From VFZL01 sp046734915 (GTDB lineage: Bacteria; Acidobacteriota; Vicinamibacteria; Vicinamibacterales; CAVVIG01): DNA of 22,911 nucleotides. The number at the start of each line of letters is the position of its first letter. Position 1 is the stretch's first letter. A model generated the notes under the pieces. The model was given only the letters and a program-made list of their open reading frames with translations. It had not been told where the DNA came from and searched no databases. Made by a program: the position numbers and the translations under genes. The stretch is taken from contig JBKPSC010000472.1 in assembly GCA_046734915.1 (NCBI GenBank), positions 1 through 22,911 of the forward strand. Direction: 5' to 3'. Shown piece by piece: positions 8,620 to 15,237 of the stretch.

Positions 8620-9441
8620 TTACTCGCGCAGACGTGCAAACGCTGCGACCATTGCGGGGGCCGGAATGCAGCTGTTACCAGCAGTCGCCTCCTCGCGCAT
8701 TCGTTGTTCGAGTGTGACGAAGTCGAACTCGCCATCCGCGATGATGCCCTGAGCGATGGCCCGAGGATGGATCGATCGAAAGGATTCGGTGAGCCACTCG
8801 TAGTAGACGCAATCTGAACCGCCGCTGATCGAATACTCCGCGCGGCAATCGGGACGCTCGAATCCGGCTTCCATCAACAGCGTCCAGAGCCGCGAACCGA
8901 TGTTGGAGCACGAGGCTCGGGCGAAGAACAGATCGAAGACTTCCATGAGCCGGTCGCGCAACGGCGTGGGAGGCGAGCCGCGATGGACGACAGAAAAATC
9001 GTACTCATGGAAGGCGGCCAGACCTCGCTCATGAAGCAAAGCCGCACAGTCTCGCAGGACGGCCAGGGGATCTTTTGAATGAATGAGAATGTGACGGCCG
9101 ACGACCGCGTCGAACCTGCGGCCTGGCTTCCACCCCTGGATGTTCGCCTGTATGCATTCGATGTTTTTCATCCCTTCAGCTGACGCGCGAGCCTCGAGGG
9201 TCTCCAGTGCGGCCGGATCAATGTCCACGGAAGTTACGCTGCCGTAGCGCCCGACCAATCGGGCGGCGAGCAACGAGACGTCGCCAACGCCGCAGCCGAT
9301 ATCGAGCACTTTCATCCCTGAAGAAATCCCCGCGCGATGCAAGAGCTGTTCAGTCAGCGGATTCAATATTGAGGCTTGCAGAAGAAGGCGGCGCCGTTCC
9401 CGGTCATCGTGCCCCATCACATAGGCGGGGGAGTCTGACAT
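8620..9441 (-). CDS. Class I SAM-dependent methyltransferase
   Basis: I start it at the ATG at 9441 (273 aa, MSDSPAYVMGHDDRERRRLL). The open frame continues upstream, but only through a repeat-encoded stretch without homology-like features. YVMGHxxxE/R-R is the usual N-terminus of this subgroup. Motif I is VLDIGCGVGDVSLLAARL (residues 45-62), followed by VTSVDIDPAALETL (motif II acidic loop) and FDAVVGRHILIHSKDPLAVLRDCAALLHERGL (motifs III-IV). The protein is soluble and cytoplasmic. The methyl acceptor is unknown; ubiquinone/menaquinone-like and small-molecule methyltransferases share this outline. No strong ribosome-binding site is visible at this start. The 244-base gap after its stop holds competing 6-bp inverted repeats (8543-8576) without a U-run, and no gene. 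Confidence 0.88.
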   Translation of the reverse strand: MSDSPAYVMGHDDRERRRLLLQASILNPLTEQLLHRAGISSGMKVLDIGCGVGDVSLLAARLVGRYGSVTSVDIDPAALETLEARASAEGMKNIECIQANIQGWKPGRRFDAVVGRHILIHSKDPLAVLRDCAALLHERGLAAFHEYDFSVVHRGSPPTPLRDRLMEVFDLFFARASCSNIGSRLWTLLMEAGFERPDCRAEYSISGGSDCVYYEWLTESFRSIHPRAIAQGIIADGEFDFVTLEQRMREEATAGNSCIPAPAMVAAFARLRE

Positions 9442-9448
9442 GAACCCT

Positions 9449-9486
9449 AGTGTAAGGCGATGCAGGAAGTGTAAGGCGATGCAGGA
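9449..9486. repeat. Perfect 19-bp tandem duplication
   Basis: Two head-to-tail identical copies of AGTGTAAGGCGATGCAGGA occupy 9449-9467 and 9468-9486. They lie in the 112-base gap between the cupin gene and the methyltransferase start, so they fall in the leader of the methyltransferase message, ending 8 bases before its ATG. Confidence 0.95.
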
Positions 9487-9553
9487 GCTGAGAGCCGGTC
9501 GGGAGGCAGCCGCGCACATGCCCGGCGTCTGGCAACGCGACTCCAAGTGGAAG

Positions 9554-9949
9554 CTAGAGCGCGGTTCCCTCGTATTCGACCTGACTCACGGGCTCCAGCC
9601 AGGTCGTCTGAACGTTGACGTTGACGGCGATGTGCGTGCCTCTTCCTCCAGGTACGGCGCCGTGCCAATGCTTCTCGCCAGGCGCGAAGACGACTGCATC
9701 GCCCGCGTCGACATCCTGAGCGGACTCACCTTGTCGCTGGACGCGGATTCTGCCCTCGACGACGAACAGCCACTGCGGACCTGAATGGCTGTGCCAGTTC
9801 GTCCGTCCGCCGTCCGCGAAGCTCACGCGATACACGCCAACCGGGACCGTCTGGTCGTCCTCAGCAAGGCGCTGCACAGTCGCCGATCCCACAAATGTCG
9901 CCGGATCGACGGGCGCGACTGGCGCTGCAAGTGATCGAAAGATGCGCAT
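9554..9949 (-). CDS. Small single-domain cupin
   Basis: This is a 131-aa protein, a single cupin barrel with no signal peptide. Motif 1 reads NWHSHSGPQWLFVVEGRIRVQ (about residues 51-71) with two histidines and a Gln in the place of the usual Glu. Motif 2 reads GDAVVFAPGEKHWHGAVP (about 84-101), supplying the third histidine region. The set H-x-H...H fits a metal-binding cupin of the mandelonitrile-lyase/quercetinase-like type (COG1917), but the reaction cannot be named. No good Shine-Dalgarno is seen before the ATG at 9949. It is divergent from the cytochrome c gene across a 25-bp palindrome and is followed by the methyltransferase in the same direction. Confidence 0.85.
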   Translation of the reverse strand: MRIFRSLAAPVAPVDPATFVGSATVQRLAEDDQTVPVGVYRVSFADGGRTNWHSHSGPQWLFVVEGRIRVQRQGESAQDVDAGDAVVFAPGEKHWHGAVPGGRGTHIAVNVNVQTTWLEPVSQVEYEGTAL

Positions 9950-9988
9950 GGCAGGGTTGATGAGTATGCAGATTGCAAATGTCCGCGT

Positions 9989-10013
9989 GGGGACTGCAGA
10001 GTCCGCAGTCCCC
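9989..10013. promoter_or_regulatory. 25-bp palindrome between divergent cupin and cytochrome c genes
   Basis: Arms GGGGACTGC (9989-9997) and GCAGTCCCC (10005-10013) are perfect inverted repeats around a 7-base centre. A second interleaved palindrome (GGACT-GCAG-AGTCC) shares the left arm. The site is 40 bases from the cupin start and 74 from the cytochrome c start. That position suits an operator serving both genes, or an RNA hairpin in the cytochrome leader. No U-run follows on either strand. Confidence 0.55.
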
Positions 10014-10086
10014 AGATCGTGGAACGGTTTGCCCGGTCGAGCGATTGCCGCATTCTACGCCGGCCGCGGCCGAAGGAGTCTTACGC

Positions 10087-10542
10087 ATGCAGAAAGTACA
10101 TTCCATTCTTGGAAGTCAGCGGTTTGGAGTCCGCCTCCTGAGCTCGACCATCGGTATCTTGTTCTTTACGTCTCTACTCGCGGCTCAGTACGAAGGCTGG
10201 ACGATACCGCCGACAGCCAAGACCGAAAAGAACCCCATGGCTGGCGTCGCCGACGCGGCGAAAAAGGGTAGGTCCGTCTTCACGGGCAAGTGCCAGCGTT
10301 GTCATGGCAGTGAAGGCAAGGGCAACGGGCCCGAAGCCGACCCCAATGTCAAGCCGGCGGACCTGACGCAGATCAAGCCGGACATCAATCCGGACGGCGT
10401 CCTCTTCTACAAGATCTGGAATGGCCACCAGCCGCATGCCGGCTCGAAAGGCCAGATGCCGGCGTTCAAAGTCCAACTGGTTCGCGACGACGTCTGGCGC
10501 GTGGTCGAATATGTCAAGACCTTGGGGAAGCCCGCGACCTAG
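10087..10542 (+). CDS. Exported mono-heme cytochrome c
   Basis: This is a 151-aa protein starting at the ATG at 10087, which has AAGGAG nine bases upstream. The longer open frame upstream has no such site and crosses the palindrome. A signal peptide or anchor spans residues 1-33 (IGILFFTSLLAAQ). One heme-attachment site, CQRCH, lies at residues 69-73, and M124 in KGQMPAF is the probable sixth ligand. The C-terminal helix VWRVVEYVKTL is typical of class I cytochromes c and cbb3-type CcoP-like modules. It works in the periplasm as an electron carrier. Its redox partner is not in the window. The intergenic distance to uvrA is 110 bases, with no clear terminator between. Confidence 0.92.
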   Translation: MQKVHSILGSQRFGVRLLSSTIGILFFTSLLAAQYEGWTIPPTAKTEKNPMAGVADAAKKGRSVFTGKCQRCHGSEGKGNGPEADPNVKPADLTQIKPDINPDGVLFYKIWNGHQPHAGSKGQMPAFKVQLVRDDVWRVVEYVKTLGKPAT

Positions 10543-10576
10543 GCGGGCACCACGAGAAAATACGCGGTTCCGAGCT

Positions 10577-10652
10577 GAGCCCTAGCCGTCGGCCGTCCTC
10601 TGCGCTACGATCAGTCTTTTAAGCAGGCGGCCGGAAACCGTCCCTAGGGCTC
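10577..10652 (+). promoter_or_regulatory. Nested inverted repeat abutting the uvrA start codon
   Basis: GAGCCCTAG (10577-10585) and CTAGGGCTC (10644-10652) are perfect 9-base complements, and the right arm ends immediately before the uvrA ATG. A second pair, CGGCCG at 10590-10595 and 10628-10633, lies inside. In a transcript reading through from the cytochrome gene, the stem would bury the only AGGG ribosome-binding candidate. A transcript starting after about 10600 would lack the left arm. Confidence 0.45.
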
Positions 10653-13607
10653 ATGGCTGAAACCCCCGTTGCCGGCGCCGTCGACGCCACAGACCTGGTG
10701 GTTCGCGGCGCACGGACGCACAACCTCAAGAACGTCGATCTGACCCTGCCCGGCGGGCGGCTGATCATCGTGACTGGAGTCAGCGGCTCGGGAAAGTCGT
10801 CGCTTGCCTTCGACACCATTTACGCGGAAGGGCAGCGTCGATACGTCGAATCGCTGTCGGCCTACGCCCGCCAGTTCCTCGAACGGATGGAGAAGCCCGA
10901 CGTCGACGCGATCGAAGGCATCTCGCCGGCCATCGCGATCCGTCAGAAAAACAGCGTCCGTAATCCCCGATCGACGGTCGGCACGACGACCGAAATCCAC
11001 GACTACATGCGGCTGCTGTTCGCCCGAGTCGGCCGGACATTCTGCCGGCAATGCGGCCGAGAAGTCGTCAGAGAGACGGCCGAGGTTGTCGCGCGCGAGC
11101 TCAGTGCACTGCCGGTTGGCACGCGCCTCATCATCGGATTCGATCTTCCGATCGTGGTGACCGCCCCGCTCGCCAGCGCCGAGGTCTCGGACACCGTCGA
11201 CGAGGTCCAGGAGCAGGCGGACGAGACCGACGAGAATGGTGGCACGGTGGCTTCGACCTCAGCCGCCGCGTCAGCCGCTGCCGTCTCGTCGCTCATCGAC
11301 ACCCTGCGCCGCAAGGGATTCGGGCGCCTGCTCGTCGACGGCCGGGCGGTCCCGTTCGACGACGTCGATCGTGTCCAGGCCGGCGGGTCCGGCACCCTGC
11401 AAGTGGTCGTCGATCGTGTGCAAGTCGACGACGACTCGCGCCAGCGAATCACCGACTCGATTGAGACGGCGTATCGCGAGGGTGCCGGCGCTGCGTGGGC
11501 CCTGATCCCCACGCCCCAGCCCCCAACCCCCAGTCCCGAGTTCCTTCGCTACTCCGAGCGCTTCGAATGCCGCATCTGCGGGATCGCCTACGAGGATCCG
11601 CAGCCGCGTCTCTTCTCGTTCAACAACCCCTTCGGCGCCTGCCCGACCTGTCACGGATTCGGCAACATCATCGAGCTCGACATGGATCTGGTCGTGCCCG
11701 ATCCAAGCCGCTCGATCATGCAGAACGCGATCGAGCCGTGGAGCAAGCCGCACTACCGCTCGTACCTGGCGGCGCTGAAGCGTTCGGCGCGAAAGCACAA
11801 GCTGCGTCTCGACGTGCCCTGGTCCGCCCTGACCGCCGAAGAGAAAACGTTCGTCATCGAGGGCGACGACGAGTTCGCGGGGGTGCGCGGGTTCTTCAAG
11901 TGGCTCGAGCGGAAGAAGTACAAGGTCCACGTACGCGTGTTCCTCAGCCGGTACCGCGGGTATCTGACCTGCCCCGACTGCGGCGGCGCGCGGCTCAGGC
12001 GTGAAGCCCGCGACGTCAGAGTGGCCAGTCGCACGATCGACCAGGTGTCGGCGCTGACGGTGCGCGAGGCACAGGATTTCTTCTCGACCCTGTCGCTGTC
12101 GGAGAAAGAAGCCGCGATTGCCGACAAGGTGTTGAAGGAGATTCGCCGCCGGCTCTCGTTCTTGAGCGACGTCGGCCTGGACTACCTGACGCTCGACCGC
12201 CTGTCGTCAACGCTGTCTGGCGGCGAAGCGCAGCGGATCAACCTCGCGACCTCACTCGGTGCGGCGCTCGTCGGCACCCTGTACGTGCTCGACGAGCCGT
12301 CGATCGGGCTGCACTCTCGAGACAACCTCCGGCTCATCGACATCCTGCGGCTCCTCCGCGACCAGGGCAACACGGTGCTCGTCGTCGAACACGACGCCGA
12401 CATGATCAAGGTCGCCGATCACATCGTCGACCTCGGCCTCGGCGCAGGCGAGCAGGGGGGACGCGTCGTGTTCTCCGGCACCCTCGAGGCCCTGATGCAG
12501 GAGCCGCGATCGTTGACCGCGAAGTATCTCCGCGGCGAGCTGGCGATACCGGTGCCGACGACGCGGCGTCGCGGGATGGGGCAGAAAATCCGGCTGCTCG
12601 GCGCGTCGGAACACAATCTGAAAGGCGTGGACGTGGCGATTCCGCTCAACACCCTGACCTGTGTCACCGGTGTCAGCGGCTCCGGCAAGTCGACGCTGGT
12701 GCACGACGTTCTGTATGCCGCGATCAAGCGGGCCAAGGGCGACTGGGACAAGCGCGTCGGCGCGTTCGAGGAGCTCGAGGGCATCGAGCTCATCAGCGAC
12801 GTGGTGCTCGTCGATCAGGCACCGATCGGCCGGACGCCGCGGTCGAATCCGGTGACGTACCTCAAGGCGTTCGATCCGATCCGCGAGATCTTTGCCGCGA
12901 CGAAAGATGCACGCTCGCGCGGCCTGACGGCGAGTCACTTTTCCTTCAACGTGCCCGGCGGCCGCTGCGAGGCCTGTCAGGGCGAGGGCGAAGTGCGCGT
13001 CGAGATGCAGTTCCTCGCGGACGTCTTCGTGCCGTGCGACCAGTGCGACGGCAAGCGCTTCAAGCCGCAGGTGCTCGAGGTCCGCTATAGGGGCCGCAAC
13101 ATCCATCAGGTGCTGGACCTGACGGTCCGCGAGGCGCTGACGTTTTTCAGCAGCTCGCCGAAGGTGCTGCGCCGGTTGCAGGTGCTCGACGAGATCGGCC
13201 TCGGCTACCTCCGGCTCGGACAGCCGGCAACGACGCTCTCGGGTGGTGAGGCGCAGCGGATCAAAATCGCCGCGCATCTGTCCTCCCACGCCGGCGACCG
13301 TCTTCTCTACATCCTCGACGAGCCGACGACCGGCCTGCATTTCGATGACATCGCGAAGTTGCTGACCGCGTTCAGGAAGTTGCTCGAGGCGGGGCACACC
13401 CTGGTGGTCATCGAGCACAACCTCGACGTGATCAAGACGGCCGACATGATCATCGACCTCGGTCCCGAGGGCGGCGCCGCCGGCGGCGAAGTGGTCGCGG
13501 TGGGAACGCCGGAACAGGTGGCTCAGAATCCCGCGTCGCACACCGGGCGTTACCTGCGCGCCATCCTGGCCGAGGGCCGATCGCATGCCTACGCCAGCGG
13601 CCGCTGA
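10653..13607 (+). CDS. uvrA: Excinuclease ABC subunit A
   Basis: This is a 984-aa UvrA, the damage-sensing ATPase of nucleotide excision repair, which acts as a dimer with UvrB. Both ABC modules are complete. Walker A is TGVSGSGKSSL (near residue 41) and TGVSGSGKSTL (near 672). Signatures are LSGGEAQRINLA (near 520) and LSGGEAQRIKIA (near 862). Walker B regions are VLDEPSIGLHSRD and ILDEPTTGLHFDD. Zinc-finger cysteines are CRIC/CPTC (about 306-333) and CEAC/CDQC (about 772-798). The UvrB-binding and insertion region carries an unusual proline-rich loop (residues about 285-296) encoded by a 7-bp tandem array. The start is the ATG at 10653. Its ribosome-binding site is weak and lies within an inverted repeat. 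The 3' end overlaps the glycosylase gene by 23 bases. Confidence 0.98.
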   Translation: MAETPVAGAVDATDLVVRGARTHNLKNVDLTLPGGRLIIVTGVSGSGKSSLAFDTIYAEGQRRYVESLSAYARQFLERMEKPDVDAIEGISPAIAIRQKNSVRNPRSTVGTTTEIHDYMRLLFARVGRTFCRQCGREVVRETAEVVARELSALPVGTRLIIGFDLPIVVTAPLASAEVSDTVDEVQEQADETDENGGTVASTSAAASAAAVSSLIDTLRRKGFGRLLVDGRAVPFDDVDRVQAGGSGTLQVVVDRVQVDDDSRQRITDSIETAYREGAGAAWALIPTPQPPTPSPEFLRYSERFECRICGIAYEDPQPRLFSFNNPFGACPTCHGFGNIIELDMDLVVPDPSRSIMQNAIEPWSKPHYRSYLAALKRSARKHKLRLDVPWSALTAEEKTFVIEGDDEFAGVRGFFKWLERKKYKVHVRVFLSRYRGYLTCPDCGGARLRREARDVRVASRTIDQVSALTVREAQDFFSTLSLSEKEAAIADKVLKEIRRRLSFLSDVGLDYLTLDRLSSTLSGGEAQRINLATSLGAALVGTLYVLDEPSIGLHSRDNLRLIDILRLLRDQGNTVLVVEHDADMIKVADHIVDLGLGAGEQGGRVVFSGTLEALMQEPRSLTAKYLRGELAIPVPTTRRRGMGQKIRLLGASEHNLKGVDVAIPLNTLTCVTGVSGSGKSTLVHDVLYAAIKRAKGDWDKRVGAFEELEGIELISDVVLVDQAPIGRTPRSNPVTYLKAFDPIREIFAATKDARSRGLTASHFSFNVPGGRCEACQGEGEVRVEMQFLADVFVPCDQCDGKRFKPQVLEVRYRGRNIHQVLDLTVREALTFFSSSPKVLRRLQVLDEIGLGYLRLGQPATTLSGGEAQRIKIAAHLSSHAGDRLLYILDEPTTGLHFDDIAKLLTAFRKLLEAGHTLVVIEHNLDVIKTADMIIDLGPEGGAAGGEVVAVGTPEQVAQNPASHTGRYLRAILAEGRSHAYASGR
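11507..11541 (+). repeat. Five-unit 7-bp tandem array inside the uvrA reading frame
   Basis: Consecutive heptads CCCCACG, CCCCAGC, CCCCAAC, CCCCAGT and CCCGAGT run from 11507 to 11541. They encode a loop containing PTPQPPTPSPE just before the CRIC zinc-finger pair of UvrA. One unit is not a multiple of three, so a change of one unit would break the frame. Confidence 0.85.
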
Positions 13608-14358
13608 GCGTCGGGACGTTCTGCCCGGAGTGCATGCGAGCGGCGGCCGCGTCTTGCCCCGATCGTTTTACGACCGGCCGACCCTCGACGTCGCCGCCGA
13701 TCTACTCGGCAAGATCCTCGTTCACTGCGTCAACGGCCATCGCACGAGCGGGATGATCGTCGAAGTCGAAGCGTACATCGGAGAATCTGATCCAGCCTGC
13801 CATGCCGCGCCTGGACTGACGCCGCGGAACGAACCGCTCTACGGTCCGCCGGGTTTCGCGTATGTATACCTGAACTACGGTATTCACTCGTTGGTGAACG
13901 TCGTGACCGAAGCGGAGGGACGGCCGGCGGCGGTCCTCATCAGAGCGCTCGAGGCGCGCGACGGCCTCGAGCTCATGCGACGACGGAGACGGCGAGCGAT
14001 GGTGGGACGACGGCCGCCGCCACGCGTGCTCGATGACGCCGACCTCTGCCGGGGGCCGGGCAACCTGACGATGGCACTCGGCATCACGCTCGCCAGGAAC
14101 CGGGAAGACCTGCTGGGGCGGCGGCTCTTCATCGAAGACGTAGGGACGCCCAGCTCCGCGCCGGGAGAGGTGGTCTGGACACCGCGCATCGGCATCCGCG
14201 TCGGGACCGAGCGGTTGTGGCGGGCCTGTCTTGCCGGGCATCCGGCGGTGTCCGGGGACCGGGTGAGCGAACTGCGGCCGCGCCGCGCGCATGCCGCAGG
14301 AGGTTCGGCCCGGCAAACCGGAAACCTTGACCGAACCCCCAAACAGAGAGATAGTTAG
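13585..14358 (+). CDS. mpg: 3-methyladenine DNA glycosylase, Mpg/AAG family
   Basis: This is a 257-aa protein starting inside the end of uvrA (23-base overlap), which implies translational coupling. The AAG fold is clear: LPRSFYDRPTLDVAADLLGKILVH (24-47), GMIVEVEAYIGESDPACHA (56-74) with the catalytic-Glu motif VEVEAY, TPRNEPLYGPPGFAYVYLNYGIHSLVNVV (79-107), and DLCRGPGNLTMALGI, the DNA-binding Gly-Pro turn. The enzyme removes alkylated bases and starts base-excision repair. After the normal family end (AGHPAVSG) there is a basic, low-homology-looking tail of about 35 residues (residues 223-257). Its last codons overlap the -35/-10 of the next transcription unit. The tail may be real or may reflect drift of a stop codon. 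Confidence 0.95.
   Translation: MPTPAAAERRDVLPGVHASGGRVLPRSFYDRPTLDVAADLLGKILVHCVNGHRTSGMIVEVEAYIGESDPACHAAPGLTPRNEPLYGPPGFAYVYLNYGIHSLVNVVTEAEGRPAAVLIRALEARDGLELMRRRRRRAMVGRRPPPRVLDDADLCRGPGNLTMALGITLARNREDLLGRRLFIEDVGTPSSAPGEVVWTPRIGIRVGTERLWRACLAGHPAVSGDRVSELRPRRAHAAGGSARQTGNLDRTPKQRDS
14327..14355 (+). promoter_or_regulatory. Sigma-70 promoter for the downstream RNA / siroheme leader
   Basis: TTGACC (14327-14332) and GATAGT (14350-14355) are separated by 17 bases. The -35 matches consensus at five of six positions and the -10 at four of six. It lies inside the last codons of the glycosylase gene and predicts a start at about 14361-14363, at the left end of the structured RNA. Confidence 0.55.
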
Positions 14359-14360
14359 AG

Positions 14361-14518
14361 CCTACGATGACCCGGGGATGTTGCTGTTGTTGTCGGGCGA
14401 CCCTTTCGAGCCCTCGCGCCACGAGTTCAGGCCCGCTTCGATCGATTGCTTATTGCTGATCGCGTTCCAGATCCTGAACCACGAGGCCCGGGAGGCTCCA
14501 AGCTTTCCGGGCTTTTTT
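14361..14518 (+). ncRNA. Candidate structured RNA: attenuator leader of the siroheme operon or stand-alone sRNA
   Basis: About 158 bases lie between a good promoter and a strong intrinsic terminator, with no open frame. Visible helices are GUUCAGG (14425-14431) with CCUGAAC (14473-14479), enclosing CGAUC (14439-14443) with GAUCG (14458-14462). GGGC (14395-14398) can pair with GCCC (14410-14413). An outer stem pairs CCCGGG (14371-14376) with CCCGGG (14487-14492), extendable through GAGCCU (14358-14363) with AGGCUC (14493-14498). The right arm of that outer stem is also the left arm of the terminator, so the two are exclusive, as in attenuators. I do not recognise a known riboswitch or housekeeping RNA. 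The ends are predicted, not observed. Confidence 0.5.
14486..14518 (+). terminator. Strong Rho-independent terminator
   Basis: GCCCGGGAGGCU (14486-14497) pairs with AGCUUUCCGGGC (14501-14512) through 12 pairs, two of them G-U, around the 3-base loop CCA. Six T residues follow at once (14513-14518). It ends transcripts from the repair genes and from the promoter at 14327. No other promoter is evident before the siroheme genes, so they may depend on readthrough here. Confidence 0.88.
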
Positions 14519-14532
14519 GTTTTCGTCATTCA

Positions 14533-14620
14533 CTGAGCGACGGAGCCGCTGACCGACTGAGCGACCAAGCTACTGAGCGACCGAGTAACCGAGCTACTGA
14601 GCAACCGAGCCACCGAGAGA
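14533..14620. repeat. Eleven-unit octamer tandem array ending in the start codon
   Basis: Eleven in-phase 8-bp units fill 14533-14620. The approximate consensus is CYGAGCGA; examples are CTGAGCGA at 14533, 14557 and 14573, CCGAGCTA at 14589 and CCGAGAGA at 14613. The last base of the last unit is the A of the ATG of the precorrin-2 dehydrogenase gene. The array therefore forms the whole leader between the terminator and the start codon and supplies no normally spaced ribosome-binding site. Confidence 0.93.
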
Positions 14621-15237
14621 TGTCCGAACTCCTCCCGCTCTTCTTGAACCTGTCCGGCCGCCGTGTCCTGGTCGTCGGTGGAGGACCGGTCGCGGTGTCC
14701 AAGCTTGGCGCGCTCGTCGCCACGGGTGCGGACGTACGCGTCGTGGCCCCTGATGTCCGTCAAGAGATCGTTGACGCCGGCGTGACCGTATTGCGGCGCG
14801 AGTTCGCGGCGAGCGATCTCGACGACGTGTGGCTCGTCGTTGCGGCGGCGACGCCAGAGGTCAACCGTCAGGTGGCGGGCGCGGCGCACGACCGGCGAAT
14901 CTTCGTCAACGCCGTGGACGATCCAAACAACGCCAGCGCGTACTTGAGTGGGGTGGTGCGGCGCGACGGCGTCACGCTGGCGATTTCGAGTCGTGGCGAC
15001 GCGCCTGGATTGACCGGTCTGCTGCGCGAGGCACTCGATGCCGTGCTGCCGAAAGACCTGACCGAGTGGATGGACGAGGCCCGGCGCCAGCGGATCGCCT
15101 GGCGGCGCGACGGCGTCCCGATGGAGGCACGGCGGCCATTGTTGCTCGAGGCGCTCAACGATCTTTACCGTCGGCGGCCGCGGCGCCCTGATACCGCGGT
15201 CGAACGGTCGCGCTCGGCGGAGGAGTCACGCGGATGA
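14620..15237 (+). CDS. Precorrin-2 dehydrogenase / sirohydrochlorin ferrochelatase (Met8p/CysG N-domain type)
   Basis: This is a 205-aa protein. I start it at the ATG at 14620 (MSELLPLFLNLSGRRVLVVGGG). An open frame continues upstream but only translates the octamer repeat. The Rossmann motif VLVVGGGPVAVSKLGAL spans residues 16-32. VNAVDDPNNASAYLSGVVRRDGVTLAISSRGDAPGLTGLLRE is the family's catalytic region, with the Asp of the VDDP motif expected to serve NAD-dependent dehydrogenation and chelation. The enzyme turns precorrin-2 into sirohydrochlorin and probably inserts iron to give siroheme. It is a separate protein here rather than fused to the methyltransferase as in enterobacterial CysG. 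The stop overlaps the next start (ATGA), so translation is coupled. Confidence 0.94.
   Translation: MSELLPLFLNLSGRRVLVVGGGPVAVSKLGALVATGADVRVVAPDVRQEIVDAGVTVLRREFAASDLDDVWLVVAAATPEVNRQVAGAAHDRRIFVNAVDDPNNASAYLSGVVRRDGVTLAISSRGDAPGLTGLLREALDAVLPKDLTEWMDEARRQRIAWRRDGVPMEARRPLLLEALNDLYRRRPRRPDTAVERSRSAEESRG

Noticed and set aside
9442..9546. Longer N-terminus for the methyltransferase
   Set aside because: The extra 35 residues come from the 19-bp duplication and the intergenic leader. Family-like sequence begins at 9441.
10583..10611. Promoter for uvrA (TAGCCG-17-TACGAT)
   Set aside because: Only three of six -35 positions match, and the pair overlaps the inverted repeat. Possible, but too weak to call.
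12252..13586. Long (444 codon) open frame antisense to uvrA
   Set aside because: Antisense frames stay open by chance in GC-rich genes. The uvrA frame explains the region fully and the antisense product resembles nothing I know.
14361..14518. Identification of the structured RNA as 6S RNA, SRP RNA, tmRNA or a cobalamin riboswitch
   Set aside because: Length is near that of 6S, but the main hairpin is off-centre and no central bubble is clear. The SRP GGAAGGAAGC-type loop, the tmRNA tag and the cobalamin-box core are absent. I left it unnamed.
14446..14619. Upstream extension of the precorrin-2 dehydrogenase frame
   Set aside because: It only translates the terminator and octamer array. The family N-terminus begins at the ATG at 14620.
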